Source: Streptomyces sp. RPA4-2 (GTDB taxonomy: Bacteria; Actinomycetota; Actinomycetes; Streptomycetales; Streptomycetaceae). Taken from it: a stretch of DNA of 64,000 nucleotides. Below the pieces are notes generated by a model, which made no database searches, was not told where the DNA came from, and saw only the letters and a program-made list of their open reading frames with translations. The stretch spans positions 4,712,001-4,776,000 of the forward strand of contig NZ_CP050975.2 of NCBI RefSeq assembly GCF_012273515.2. The letters are read 5' to 3'. Made by a program: the position numbers and the translations under genes. Below, piece by piece: positions 16,162 to 25,728 of this stretch (position 1 is the first letter of the stretch; each line of letters starts with the position of its first letter).

Positions 16162-18630
16162 GTGGCCGAGGCGGCAGACTTCCAAGGGACGAGTCCCTCA
16201 CCTGCCCACCGGTGGTTGCGGCGCACCGGCGCACTGCTGGCCGGGGCGCCCCTTCTGGCCGGACTGCTCCAGCTGCCCGCCTCTCCCGCCGCACACGCCG
16301 CGGAAACGGCCTCTGTGGCCGCCGCGAGCGGGTCCCGGACGGTCGACGTCTCCCTGGACTCCCTGAGCCCCAGCGCCCCCACGGACGGCGACACGGTCAC
16401 CGTCTCCGGCTCGATCACCAACAAGGGCAAGCAGACGGTCACCGACGCCCACGTGGGGCTGCGGGTGGGCCCCTCCCTCAGCGGTCGGGTGGCCATCGAC
16501 GACGCCGCCGAGCGCACCGGGTTCCAGCCGGGGCTCGACCCCCTGGAGGTCGGTGGCAAGTACGTCCAGAAGTTCTCCGCGCTCCCCGCCGGCGTCTCGC
16601 AGCGATTCAGCATCTCGGTGCCTGTCAAGGAGCTCGACCTCGGGTCGGACGGGGTGTACCAGTTGGGCGTCTCCCTCTCGGGTCAGACCTCCGCGGAACC
16701 GTGGGAGCACGTGCTGGGGATCGAGCGGACGTTCCTGCCCTGGCAGCCCGGCGCCGCGGACACCAGGACGAAGACGGCGTATCTCTGGCCGCTGATCTCG
16801 ACGGTCCACCTCAGTGCGGAGACCGGCTCGGACGCCCAGCAGACCCCCGTTTTCCAGAACGACGAACTGGCCGAGGAGATCGCCCCCGGTGGCCGCCTCG
16901 ACCAGCTCCTGACGCTGGGCGGCGATCTCGACGTCACCTGGGTCCTCGACCCGGACCTGCTGGCCTCCGTCGACGCCATGACGGGCAACTACCGGATCCA
17001 GGACGGCGACACCACGACGGCCGGCAAGAACCAGGCCGTCGCCAAGGAGTGGCTCGACAAGCTCGAGAAGACGGTCTCCGACAAGGAAGTCGTCGCACTT
17101 CCCTTCGCCGACCCCGACCTCGCGTCGCTGGCGCACCGGGGCAAGGACGTCGCCGACTCCCTGAATCACCTCAAGGACGCCACGGACGTGGCCTCCGACA
17201 CCGTGGACACGATCATCCACGTGAAGCCGGAGACCGACTTCGCATGGCCCGTGAACGGCGCCGTCGACCCGTCGATCGTCAAGGTCGCCACCTCCGCAGG
17301 CGCACACAAGGTGATCGCCCGTAGCGACAGCCTCCGTGAGACCGGCGATCTGACGTACACCCCCAGTGCGGCCCGCCCCATCGGTGGCGGCACGACGGCG
17401 GTGGTCTCGGACTACCGACTGTCGACGGAGTTCCAGGGCGACATGGCGAAGGCCGACAGCTCCACGCTGGCCGTGCAGGAATTCCTGGCACAGGCCCTCG
17501 CGCTCAACCTGCAGGAGCCGAACCACCAGCGCAGCATCGTGGTCGCCCCGCAGCGCATGCCGTCCGTGAGCCAGGCACAGGCGATGGCGACGGCGGTGAA
17601 GGCGCTCCAGAACGGAAACTGGTCCGACGCCGAGGGCCTGTCCGCGGCCGCCAAGGCCAAACCGGATCCGGATGCCACGACAACCATCCGCCCGGTGTCC
17701 TTGTACCCGCTCTCCCTGAAGAATCAGGAGCTGACGCGGTCGGACTTCGAGACGATCCAGACCACGCAGCACACCCTCGACAGGTTCAAGGTCATCCTCA
17801 CCGACAAGTCCCGCGTGGTGACTCCGTTCGGTCGGGCCATAGACCGGGGGATGTCGACGTCCTGGCGCGGCCGCGCCACCCAGGGGGAGACCTTCCGCGA
17901 CGGGGTGGACACGTATCTCAACAACCTCACCGGTCTCGTCAAGCTGATCGACAAGTCCGACGCGAAGCTGTCGGGCCGCAGCGCCACGATCCCGGTGACG
18001 GTGCAGAACAACCTCGTGCAGGGCGTCCACCACCTGGTACTGCGCCTCACGTCGAAGCAGCCCACCCGCCTGAAGATCGGCAACGCCGCCTACTACGAGC
18101 AGCCGATCCAGGTCGCGGGCGAGCACAGCCAGTCGGTGAAGTTCACCACCTCCTCGAAGGCCAACGGTCCGGTGACGGTGACCGCCCAGTTGTTCACCGA
18201 GGACGGCCAGGCATACGGTTCCGCCGTGCCGTTCGAGGTGAAGGTCACCGAGATCACCCCCACGGTCATGCTGGTCATCGGTGGCGGCGTGCTGCTCCTC
18301 GTGCTCGCCGGATTCCGGATGTACACGCAGCGCAAGCGCGCGGCGGCCCGGCAGGCCGAGGAGGCGCGGGAGAACGCCTCGGACGCCGAGGGTGGAACCG
18401 AGGCCGAGGCCACGAGCGTGCACGGGGTGAACGGCGTGAACGGCGTGAACAAGGACGCCGCGGGCACCGTAGACACTGTTGAGGACACCGAGCGCTCCAA
18501 GGACGGTCCCGACGGGGATTCCACGACGGAGCCCGGGGCGGACGCCCCGGAGCAGCCGAGTGACCCCGCACCGGACACCGCACCGGAAAGCACCGACCCG
18601 TCCGGCACGGGTGAGAGAGTGGACCGTTGA
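16162..18630 (+). CDS. DUF6049 family secreted membrane-anchored protein
   Basis: 822 aa from GTG 16162. A Sec-type signal peptide at ~20-48 (hydrophobic run, then A-A-H-A-A-E) is followed by a ~650-residue extracellular region starting with an Ig-like segment (S-G-S-I-T-N-K-G-K), a single C-terminal helix (~704-724) and a basic, then Glu/Asp/Thr-rich cytoplasmic tail. It has the same position as mycobacterial Rv3909, next to MurJ. A role in envelope assembly with MurJ is inferred from synteny only. Confidence 0.85.
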   Translation: MAEAADFQGTSPSPAHRWLRRTGALLAGAPLLAGLLQLPASPAAHAAETASVAAASGSRTVDVSLDSLSPSAPTDGDTVTVSGSITNKGKQTVTDAHVGLRVGPSLSGRVAIDDAAERTGFQPGLDPLEVGGKYVQKFSALPAGVSQRFSISVPVKELDLGSDGVYQLGVSLSGQTSAEPWEHVLGIERTFLPWQPGAADTRTKTAYLWPLISTVHLSAETGSDAQQTPVFQNDELAEEIAPGGRLDQLLTLGGDLDVTWVLDPDLLASVDAMTGNYRIQDGDTTTAGKNQAVAKEWLDKLEKTVSDKEVVALPFADPDLASLAHRGKDVADSLNHLKDATDVASDTVDTIIHVKPETDFAWPVNGAVDPSIVKVATSAGAHKVIARSDSLRETGDLTYTPSAARPIGGGTTAVVSDYRLSTEFQGDMAKADSSTLAVQEFLAQALALNLQEPNHQRSIVVAPQRMPSVSQAQAMATAVKALQNGNWSDAEGLSAAAKAKPDPDATTTIRPVSLYPLSLKNQELTRSDFETIQTTQHTLDRFKVILTDKSRVVTPFGRAIDRGMSTSWRGRATQGETFRDGVDTYLNNLTGLVKLIDKSDAKLSGRSATIPVTVQNNLVQGVHHLVLRLTSKQPTRLKIGNAAYYEQPIQVAGEHSQSVKFTTSSKANGPVTVTAQLFTEDGQAYGSAVPFEVKVTEITPTVMLVIGGGVLLLVLAGFRMYTQRKRAAARQAEEARENASDAEGGTEAEATSVHGVNGVNGVNKDAAGTVDTVEDTERSKDGPDGDSTTEPGADAPEQPSDPAPDTAPESTDPSGTGERVDR

Positions 18631-18676
18631 GCGATGTCGTGGCCGGTGGGCCCGGGGACGATGAGGTGGGGTAACC

Positions 18677-20977
18677 ATGAACGCGCCGTACGACGGTGAC
18701 CGCGGTCAGGGCGCGGGCAGCTCGGGCTACCCCGAGGGCCGCCCCGAGCAGGGCGCGGGGAACGGCTACCCCGAGGGCTACCCGGAGCCTCCGGCCGAGC
18801 CCGGTCAGGTGCCTCAGGGGCACTACCCGGACATGTACTTCCAGGACGCCTACAACCAGGACCCGTACGGGGCGCAGGATCTCGCCGCCCAGGATCCGGT
18901 GACCGAGGCGCTCTACGACCGTGCGGCGCATCCCCCGCCGCCCGGGGGACCGCAGTACCCGCAGCAGCCGCTCTACGCCCAGCCGCCCACCGCCCAGCAC
19001 GCCCCCGACCCTCGTGTGTGGGCCCAGACGCCTCCGCCGGAGCCGGCGGGTCCCAGCCGCCACCTGCCGTACGGCGAGGACGCGCGCACGACCCAGTTCG
19101 TCGGCGTCGACGATCTCGTCACGCAGGCCGCCGAGCAGCAGCCCGAGACCGATGCCTTCGCCCACCTCTTCCGTGACCAGCGGCAGGGCGGCGTCCGGCC
19201 CTCCATGGAGGCCACGGCCGCCCCGGCACAGGCACAGGCACCGTCCGTGCGCCAGGGCCCGGCGGCTCAGCCTCCCGGCCCGCTGTCCGAGCAGACGATG
19301 CAGCTCACCCCCACGGCGCCGCCCACCCCCATGGCCGCCCCGAAGAAGGGTGGACGTGCGTCGGGTCTGCTGAAGTCGAGCGCCGTCATGGCGGCCGGCA
19401 CCCTGGTGTCCCGCCTCACCGGCTTCATCCGCTCCGCGCTGATCGTCTCCGCGCTGGGGCTCGGCTTCTTGGGCGACTCCTTCCAGGTCGCCTACCAGCT
19501 CCCGACGATGATCTACATCCTGACCGTGGGCGGTGGTCTCAACTCCGTCTTCGTGCCGCAGCTCGTGCGCGCGATGAAGGACGACGACGACGGTGGCGAG
19601 GCCTTCGCCAACCGCCTGCTGACCCTGGTCATGGTGGCGCTCGGCCTGCTGACCGCGCTCGCGATGCTGGCCGCGCCCCTTCTGGTCCGCATGCTGTCGA
19701 ACCCCGTCGCCACCAACCCCGCCGCCAACGAGGTGGCCGTCACCTTCACCCGCTACTTCCTGCCCTCGATCTTCTTCATGGGCATCCACGTGGTGATGGG
19801 GCAGGTTCTCAACGCCCGGGGCAAGTTCGGCGCGATGATGTGGACCCCGGTCCTGAACAACATCGTCATCATCGTGACGCTCGGCATGTTCATCTGGGTG
19901 TACGGCACCGCCGCGCACTCGGACATGTCCGTCGAGAACATCCCGCCGGAGGGCCAGCGGCTCCTCGGCGTCGGTGTGCTCCTCGGCCTCGTCGTCCAGT
20001 CCCTGGCGATGATCCCGTATCTGCGTGAGACCGGTTTCAGACTGCGGCTGCGTTTCGACTGGAAGGGTCACGGCCTCGGCAAGGCCGCGATGCTCGCCAA
20101 ATGGACCGTGCTCTTCGTCCTCGCCAACCAGGCGGGTGCGATGGTCGTCACCCAGCTGTCCACCGCCGCGGGCCAGCACTCCGTCAAGGGAACCGGCTTC
20201 GCCGCCTACGCCAACGCCCAGCTGATCTGGGGTCTGCCGCAGGCGATCATCACGGTCTCCCTGATGGCCGCCCTGCTGCCGCGCATCTCCCGGTCGGCGC
20301 ACGAGGGGGACAGCGGCGCGGTGCGCGACGACATCTCCCAGGGGCTGCGGACGACGGCCGTCGCGATCGTGCCGATCGCCTTCGGCTTCCTCTCCCTCGG
20401 CATTCCGATGTGCACCCTGATCTTCGGGTCCTCGGGCATCGCGCCGGCCACCAACATGGGCTACATGCTGATGGCCTTCGGCCTCGGTCTCATCCCGTTC
20501 TCCGTGCAGTACGTCGTGCTCCGCGCCTTCTACGCGTACGAGGACACCCGGACCCCCTTCTACAACACGGTCATCGTGGCGGTCTTCAACGCCGCGGCCT
20601 CGGCCGTGTGCTACTTCGTGCTCCCCGCCCGCTGGGCCGTCGTCGGCATGGCCGCCTCCTACGGCCTCGCCTATGCGATCGGCGTCGGGGTCGCCTGGAA
20701 CAGGCTGCGCAAGAGGCTGGGCGGCGACCTGGACGGGGCCCGCGTCCTGCGCACCTACGCCAGGCTCGGTATCGCCGCGGTTCCGGCGGCACTGCTGAGC
20801 GGCGCCGCCTGCTACGGGATCGCACAGACGCTGGGACAGGGGGTCGGCGGCTCGTTCGCCGCCCTGCTCGGCGGCAGCGTCGTGCTGTTCGGCGTCTTCT
20901 ACGTCGCCGCGCGGAAGATGCGCATCGAAGAACTCAACTCGATGGTCGGAATGGTCCGCGGGCGCCTGGGGCGCTGA
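18677..20977 (+). CDS. murJ: lipid II flippase MurJ (MviN)
   Basis: 766 aa. The first ~225 residues are a disordered cytoplasmic extension rich in Gly, Pro, Gln and Tyr. Then follows the MurJ/MOP core with about fourteen helices: G-R-A-S-G-L-L-K-S-S-A-V-M-A, L-V-S-R-L-T-G-F-I-R-S, and Q-V-A-Y-Q-L-P. MurJ flips lipid II across the membrane for peptidoglycan synthesis. ATG 18677, 46 bp after DUF6049. The next gene encodes a pseudokinase that in mycobacteria is fused to MurJ. Confidence 0.95.
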   Translation: MNAPYDGDRGQGAGSSGYPEGRPEQGAGNGYPEGYPEPPAEPGQVPQGHYPDMYFQDAYNQDPYGAQDLAAQDPVTEALYDRAAHPPPPGGPQYPQQPLYAQPPTAQHAPDPRVWAQTPPPEPAGPSRHLPYGEDARTTQFVGVDDLVTQAAEQQPETDAFAHLFRDQRQGGVRPSMEATAAPAQAQAPSVRQGPAAQPPGPLSEQTMQLTPTAPPTPMAAPKKGGRASGLLKSSAVMAAGTLVSRLTGFIRSALIVSALGLGFLGDSFQVAYQLPTMIYILTVGGGLNSVFVPQLVRAMKDDDDGGEAFANRLLTLVMVALGLLTALAMLAAPLLVRMLSNPVATNPAANEVAVTFTRYFLPSIFFMGIHVVMGQVLNARGKFGAMMWTPVLNNIVIIVTLGMFIWVYGTAAHSDMSVENIPPEGQRLLGVGVLLGLVVQSLAMIPYLRETGFRLRLRFDWKGHGLGKAAMLAKWTVLFVLANQAGAMVVTQLSTAAGQHSVKGTGFAAYANAQLIWGLPQAIITVSLMAALLPRISRSAHEGDSGAVRDDISQGLRTTAVAIVPIAFGFLSLGIPMCTLIFGSSGIAPATNMGYMLMAFGLGLIPFSVQYVVLRAFYAYEDTRTPFYNTVIVAVFNAAASAVCYFVLPARWAVVGMAASYGLAYAIGVGVAWNRLRKRLGGDLDGARVLRTYARLGIAAVPAALLSGAACYGIAQTLGQGVGGSFAALLGGSVVLFGVFYVAARKMRIEELNSMVGMVRGRLGR

Positions 20978-21095
20978 GGCGGGGGTACGAGCACAACCAT
21001 CGTCCGTCGCCGTGTGTCGTGCATAGCGCCGGACTGTGGGCACAATTGGTTTCTGCGTCGGACAGCGCGCAATGGATGGGGAGGCGGGAACGACG

Positions 21096-22808
21096 GTGGC
21101 GGAACGGAGCACGGCTGCCGTCGACGTGGCAGACAACAGTGGCGATGAGCCGCTGACCGCCAAGGCGGGCCAGTCCACGTCCGACGGGGTGGCCCAGAAC
21201 CGGGAGCGGGAGACGGACAGCGACGAGGCACAGGGGAGCGGCGGGACCGAGAGTCCCGGGAAGGTCTCACCGCCAGAACTGCACAGCGGCCACAAGCTGG
21301 CCAGGAGGTATCGCCTCGAGGAGTGCGTCACCCGTCTGGACGGCTTCAGCAGTTGGCGTGCGGTGGACGAGAAGCTGCGCCGAGCCGTCGGCGTGCATCT
21401 GCTGCCCGCCGACCATCCGCGGGCACGCTCGGTACTGGCGGCGGCCCGATCCTCCGCCCTGCTGGGCGACCCCCGCTTCGTCCAGGTCCTGGACGCGGTC
21501 GAGGAGAACGATCTCGTCTATGTGGTCCACGAGTGGCTGCCGGACGCCACGGAGCTGACGGCGCTCCTGGCCGCGGGCCCGCTGGAGGTGTACGAGGCCT
21601 ACCAGATGGTCACGCAGGTCTCCCAGGCCATGGCTGCCGCACACCGTGAGGGCCTCGCGCATCTGCGGCTGACCCCGAGCGCCGTGCTGCGCACGTCGAG
21701 CGGCCAGTGGCGCATCCGTGGGCTCGCGGTGAACGCCGCGCTGCGCGGCATCAGCTCCAACACCCCCCAGCGCACGGACACCGAGGCGATCGGCGCGCTC
21801 CTGTACGCCACGCTCACCCAGCGGTGGCCGTACGAGAGCGATGCGTACGGCCTGTCGGGGCTGCCCAAGGGAGTCGGCCTGATCGCACCGGACCAGGTGC
21901 GGGCCGGTGTCCACCGTGGCCTGTCCGAGCTCGCCATGCGTGCGCTCGCCAACGACGGCGCGACGGCCTCTCGACACGAGTCGCCGTGCACGACGCCGGA
22001 GGAACTGGTCAAGGCGATCGCCGAGATGCCTCGCATCCGGCCGCCGGAGCCCGCGTTCACGGCTCCGCCGGAGTACCAGCGCACCTCGTACCAGCAGGGC
22101 AGCTACGGCCGCCCTGTGCCGCACGCCGCGCAGCCGGTGCCGACCCCGACGCCCCCGCTGCAGAGCCGCACCGGCAAGGCCCTCAAGTGGACGGTGTCGG
22201 CGCTCCTCATCGCCGCCCTGGGCCTCGGCAGCTGGCAGCTCGCGGACGCGCTGATGGACCGCGGCAAGTCCGACGACACCCAGCCGACGCGCACGACGGA
22301 CGGCAACGACAAGAACAGCGAGAAGACCAAGCCGGTCAAGCCGATCGCCATCAAGGGTGCCCAGGAGTACGTCGCCAAGGGCTCCCCCCAGGCGGCCGGG
22401 GACGTCGACAAGACGTACGACGGGGACAGCTCGACGTACTGGCGGAGCAAGAGCTTCGTGGACGGTCCCAACATGAATCCGGCCTTCAAGCCCGGCGTCG
22501 GCGTCGTCTACGACCTCGGCTCGCAGCAGACCGTCACGGCGGCTTCCATAGGGCTCCGGTACCCCGGTGACCACACCACGATCGGCCTGTACGCAACCGA
22601 CTCGACGAGTTCTTCGACGCCCGTGGATTCGATGACGAGGATCGGGTCCATCACCACGAGCGGTACGACCGCGAAGATCACGGTCAGCAAGAAGGTGAAG
22701 AGTCAGTACGTACTGCTCTGGATCACGGCGATGCCCTACGCGTCCGGTGACCAGTACAGCAACGCCGGCTACAAGCAGGCCATCACTGACGTGAAGTTCA
22801 CCGGCTGA
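21096..22808 (+). CDS. pseudokinase with transmembrane helix and extracellular discoidin-like domain (MurJ partner)
   Basis: About 570 aa from GTG 21096, which has GGGGAGG 11 nt upstream; ATG 21072 is an alternative. Residues ~60-320 have a protein-kinase fold, but the catalytic loop reads H-L-R-L-T-P-S-A-V (HRD aspartate lost) and the DFG position reads R-G-L-A, so it should be inactive. A Pro/Gln linker, a helix (W-T-V-S-A-L-L-I-A-A-L-G-L-G) and ~170 extracellular residues with a Y-D-G-D-S-S-T-Y-W sugar-binding-like motif follow. In mycobacteria the equivalent domains are fused to MurJ and bind FhaA when phosphorylated; here they are separate. Confidence 0.85.
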   Translation: MAERSTAAVDVADNSGDEPLTAKAGQSTSDGVAQNRERETDSDEAQGSGGTESPGKVSPPELHSGHKLARRYRLEECVTRLDGFSSWRAVDEKLRRAVGVHLLPADHPRARSVLAAARSSALLGDPRFVQVLDAVEENDLVYVVHEWLPDATELTALLAAGPLEVYEAYQMVTQVSQAMAAAHREGLAHLRLTPSAVLRTSSGQWRIRGLAVNAALRGISSNTPQRTDTEAIGALLYATLTQRWPYESDAYGLSGLPKGVGLIAPDQVRAGVHRGLSELAMRALANDGATASRHESPCTTPEELVKAIAEMPRIRPPEPAFTAPPEYQRTSYQQGSYGRPVPHAAQPVPTPTPPLQSRTGKALKWTVSALLIAALGLGSWQLADALMDRGKSDDTQPTRTTDGNDKNSEKTKPVKPIAIKGAQEYVAKGSPQAAGDVDKTYDGDSSTYWRSKSFVDGPNMNPAFKPGVGVVYDLGSQQTVTAASIGLRYPGDHTTIGLYATDSTSSSTPVDSMTRIGSITTSGTTAKITVSKKVKSQYVLLWITAMPYASGDQYSNAGYKQAITDVKFTG

Positions 22809-22836
22809 CGCTCGCGTAAAAGGGGGAGGGGGTCCG

Positions 22837-23568
22837 ATGGCCGATGAGGCCGCATACGCCGATGCAAGCGATCAGGACCTCCTCGCCCGTCACGTGGACG
22901 GCGATCCGGAGGCCTTCGGCGAGCTCGTGCGGCGTCACCGTGATCGGCTCTGGGCGGTGGCCCTGCGCACGCTGGGAGACCGTGAGGAGGCCGCTGACGC
23001 CGTTCAGGACGCACTGGTCTCCGCCTATCGGGCCGCCCACACCTTCCGTGGCCAGTCGGCCGTCACGACCTGGCTGCACCGCATCACCGTGAACGCCTGC
23101 CTGGACCGCGCCCGCAAGGCCGCCTCCAGGAAGACCTCCCCCGTCGATGACACCGAACGTCTGGAACAGCTCCTAGAGCCCCACGAGTCCGCCTCCGCTC
23201 CGGCGGAGCGCAACGACCTGCACCGCGAACTGGTGACGGCCCTGGGCACTCTCCCGGCCGACCAGCGCGCCGCCCTCGTCCTCGTGGACATGCAGGGCTA
23301 CCCCGTCGCAGAGGCGGCCACCCTCCTCGACGTACCCGTCGGCACGGTGAAGAGCCGCTGTGCCCGGGGCAGAGCCAGACTGCTTCCGCTGCTCACCCAT
23401 CTCCGGTCGGAGAACAGGAGCAGCAAGGACAGCAACAAATCGGAGGGTGGAAGGAACCGGACGCAGGGGGCATCCGTCCCACCGGCAGCGGGACCGCACG
23501 ACGCGGGACCCCGTGACGCAGGGCCAAGCGATTCAGCTGCTGTGAAGGGCGGAGGTGGGCGAGCGTGA
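22837..23568 (+). CDS. sigM: RNA polymerase sigma factor SigM (ECF)
   Basis: 243 aa. Region 2 spans ~20-90 (D-R-E-E-A-A-D-A-V-Q-D-A and the T-W-L-H-R-I-T-V-N-A-C-L-D motif); region 4 spans ~125-180 (L-P-A-D-Q-R-A-A-L-V-L-V-D, V-P-V-G-T-V-K-S-R-C-A-R-G-R). A disordered tail of ~55 residues follows. ECF sigma factors respond to envelope or redox stress. ATG 22837 after AGGGGGAGG. The stop overlaps the next start by 4 nt (GTGA), so it is cotranslated with its anti-sigma factor. Position matches mycobacterial sigM-rsmA. Confidence 0.94.
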   Translation: MADEAAYADASDQDLLARHVDGDPEAFGELVRRHRDRLWAVALRTLGDREEAADAVQDALVSAYRAAHTFRGQSAVTTWLHRITVNACLDRARKAASRKTSPVDDTERLEQLLEPHESASAPAERNDLHRELVTALGTLPADQRAALVLVDMQGYPVAEAATLLDVPVGTVKSRCARGRARLLPLLTHLRSENRSSKDSNKSEGGRNRTQGASVPPAAGPHDAGPRDAGPSDSAAVKGGGGRA

Positions 23569-24539
23569 CATCCACGACGGATACGGCCGGGCACCCGGAT
23601 GTCGCGGAGATCTCCGACCTCACCGAAGGTCTGCTCCCGCCCTCCCGCACCGCGGACGTTCGACGGCATCTGGACGACTGTGCGCTCTGCGCCGACGTGT
23701 ACGACTCCCTGGAGGAGATCCGTGGGCTGCTCGGCACGCTGCCGGGGCCGACGCGCATGCCCGACGAAGTAGCCGGCCGGATCGATGCCGCACTGGCCGC
23801 GGAGGCATTGCTGAGTGCCGCGGCACCGGGCCACACGTCCGAGGCCGACGATCAGAGCCTCACTGTTTCACGTGAAACATCGACCACGGATTCACGTGAA
23901 ACATCGGCCACGAGCGTCTCCGGTCCGCAGTCCGCCCCCGGTTCCGCCTCTTCCGTGAACCGTCCCTCGGGGCACTCCCACGCGGCCACCGGGCCGGGCC
24001 GTTCACATCGGGGACGTCCAGGACGCCGCAGGGTGGCCCTCCTCGGCACAGCGTTCACCGCCGCAGCCCTGGGGCTGGGCGCGATCCTCTTCCAGACGCT
24101 GGGTGACGACGGCGCCGGCAAGAGCCCTCAGACGGCGACGCAGCAGGGGTCGAAGAACACCTACTCCGAAGGAACGCTGCAGACCCGGGTCACCGACCTT
24201 CTCGCGAAGAACAAGAACGGCCGGGACCGCTCCGGCGGCTCGAAGCATCCGTGGGGGGTCGAGTCCAACGGCGCGGACAACGGGTCCGGCGGAGTGGACA
24301 CCTTGATCACGCCCGCTGTGCAGATCCCCGACTGCATCCAGCAGGGGACCGGAAGCACCGGGGCCGTTCTCGCCGCGGAAAAAGGCACGTACAAGGGAAC
24401 GAGCGTCTATCTCGTCGTACTGCCGGATACCTCCGACAGCACGAAGGTCACGGCGTACCTCGTCGACGCGGCCTGCGAGAAACCCGGGGGAACATCCCCC
24501 GGCAAGCTCCTGCTGACCCACTCGTACACCCGCTCCTGA
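23565..24539 (+). CDS. membrane-anchored zinc-finger anti-sigma factor
   Basis: 324 aa from GTG 23565. Residues ~5-60 have the ZAS pattern H-x3-C-x2-C (R-R-H-L-D-D-C-A-L-C) with an upstream histidine, expected to bind SigM. Residues ~95-120 contain V-S-R-E-T-S-T-T-D-S-R-E-T, which is simply the translation of two parS sequences. A transmembrane helix (V-A-L-L-G-T-A-F-T-A-A-A-L-G-L-G) at ~160-182 leads to a ~140-residue extracellular domain. It holds SigM inactive at the membrane until a signal arrives. Confidence 0.9.
   Translation: MTSTTDTAGHPDVAEISDLTEGLLPPSRTADVRRHLDDCALCADVYDSLEEIRGLLGTLPGPTRMPDEVAGRIDAALAAEALLSAAAPGHTSEADDQSLTVSRETSTTDSRETSATSVSGPQSAPGSASSVNRPSGHSHAATGPGRSHRGRPGRRRVALLGTAFTAAALGLGAILFQTLGDDGAGKSPQTATQQGSKNTYSEGTLQTRVTDLLAKNKNGRDRSGGSKHPWGVESNGADNGSGGVDTLITPAVQIPDCIQQGTGSTGAVLAAEKGTYKGTSVYLVVLPDTSDSTKVTAYLVDAACEKPGGTSPGKLLLTHSYTRS
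23865..23878. promoter_or_regulatory. parS site within the anti-sigma gene
   Basis: Exact GTTTCACGTGAAAC, read in frame as V-S-R-E-T. Confidence 0.92.
23889..23902. promoter_or_regulatory. parS-like site, one mismatch
   Basis: GATTCACGTGAAAC, 24 bp after the exact site and in the same reading frame (D-S-R-E-T). Probably a functional lower-affinity site. Confidence 0.75.
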
Positions 24540-24623
24540 AAGCGTGCCCGTAGAGTCCCCCGTTCCCCAGGAACCCCATGGGATCTCTGTGCGGCGCCCC
24601 ATCTCCGTGTGCCCGGACACAGC

Positions 24624-24650
24624 GGGAATGCACGCCCCTTAGGATCCGTT
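24624..24650 (+). promoter_or_regulatory. SigR-type promoter of trxB-trxA
   Basis: GGGAAT (24624-24629), 18-bp spacer, GTT (24648-24650) fits the GGGAAT-N18-GTT consensus of the thiol-stress sigma factor SigR, which is known to drive trxBA in S. coelicolor. It lies about 73 bp before the trxB start. Confidence 0.85.
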
Positions 24651-24723
24651 GGGTGGGGTGAGAGTTCTGAGAGAGGCTCCCACCGGCAGTACGTAGCAGT
24701 CTCCAGAGACGAGGAATGAAGCC

Positions 24724-25686
24724 GTGAGCGACGTCCGTAACGTGATCATCATCGGGTCCGGGCCTGCCGGCTACACGGCAGCGCTCTACACCGCGCGCGC
24801 GTCGCTGAAGCCGCTGGTCTTCGAGGGCGCCGTCACCGCGGGTGGCGCGCTGATGAACACCACCGAGGTGGAGAACTTCCCCGGCTTCCAGGACGGCATC
24901 ATGGGCCCCGAGCTCATGGACAACATGCGCGCCCAGGCCGAGCGCTTCGGCGCCGAGCTGGTGCCGGACGACATCGTCGCCGTCGACCTGTCGGGCGAGA
25001 TCAAGACCGTCACGGACACCGCCGGGACCGTGCACCGCGCCAAGGCCGTCATCGTCACCACGGGCTCGCAGCACCGCAAGCTGGGCCTGCCCAGGGAGGA
25101 CGCCCTCTCCGGACGCGGCGTCTCCTGGTGTGCCACCTGTGACGGCTTCTTCTTCAAGGACCAGGACATCGCCGTGATCGGCGGCGGTGACACCGCGATG
25201 GAGGAGGCCACCTTCCTCTCCCGCTTCGCCAAGTCCGTGACGATCGTCCACCGCCGTGACAGCCTGCGTGCCTCCAAGGCCATGCAGGAGCGTGCCTTCG
25301 CCGACCCGAAGATCAAGTTCGTCTGGGACAGCGAGGTCGCCGAGATCGAGGGCGACCCCAAGCTCTCCGGCCTGAAGCTGCGGAACCTGAAGACGGGTGA
25401 GATCTCCGACCTGGCGGTGACCGGTCTGTTCATCGCGATCGGCCACGACCCGCGCACCGAGCTCTTCAAGGGTCAGCTCAACCTGGACGACGAGGGCTAC
25501 CTCAAGGTCGAGGCGCCCTCGACCCGTACGAACCTGACCGGTGTCTTCGGCGCCGGTGACGTCGTCGACCACACGTACCGCCAGGCCATCACCGCGGCCG
25601 GCACCGGCTGCTCCGCCGCCCTCGACGCCGAGCGCTACCTCGCCGCCCTCGCGGACAGCGAGACCGCCGCGGCTGCCACCGTCTGA
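24724..25686 (+). CDS. trxB: thioredoxin reductase
   Basis: 320 aa, the low-molecular-weight type. FAD-binding G-S-G-P-A-G at 11-16, redox C-A-T-C at Cys136/Cys139, NADP-binding [10 protein letters not shown], and the C-terminal G-A-G-D-V-V-D. It reduces thioredoxin with NADPH in the cytoplasm. GTG 24724. It has its own SigR-type promoter and is followed 42 bp later by trxA. Confidence 0.97.
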   Translation: MSDVRNVIIIGSGPAGYTAALYTARASLKPLVFEGAVTAGGALMNTTEVENFPGFQDGIMGPELMDNMRAQAERFGAELVPDDIVAVDLSGEIKTVTDTAGTVHRAKAVIVTTGSQHRKLGLPREDALSGRGVSWCATCDGFFFKDQDIAVIGGGDTAMEEATFLSRFAKSVTIVHRRDSLRASKAMQERAFADPKIKFVWDSEVAEIEGDPKLSGLKLRNLKTGEISDLAVTGLFIAIGHDPRTELFKGQLNLDDEGYLKVEAPSTRTNLTGVFGAGDVVDHTYRQAITAAGTGCSAALDAERYLAALADSETAAAATV

Positions 25687-25728
25687 TCCCCGTCCGCCCC
25701 ACCGCACCAACCAGCTAAGGAGCCCGCC

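Noticed and set aside
17218..17231. CACGTGAAG in the DUF6049 gene as possible parS
   Set aside because: Four mismatches from consensus.
18275..21331. 1018-codon open frame antisense to murJ
   Set aside because: Same codon-bias artefact; His/Asp/Arg-rich without domains, while the sense frame is clearly MurJ.
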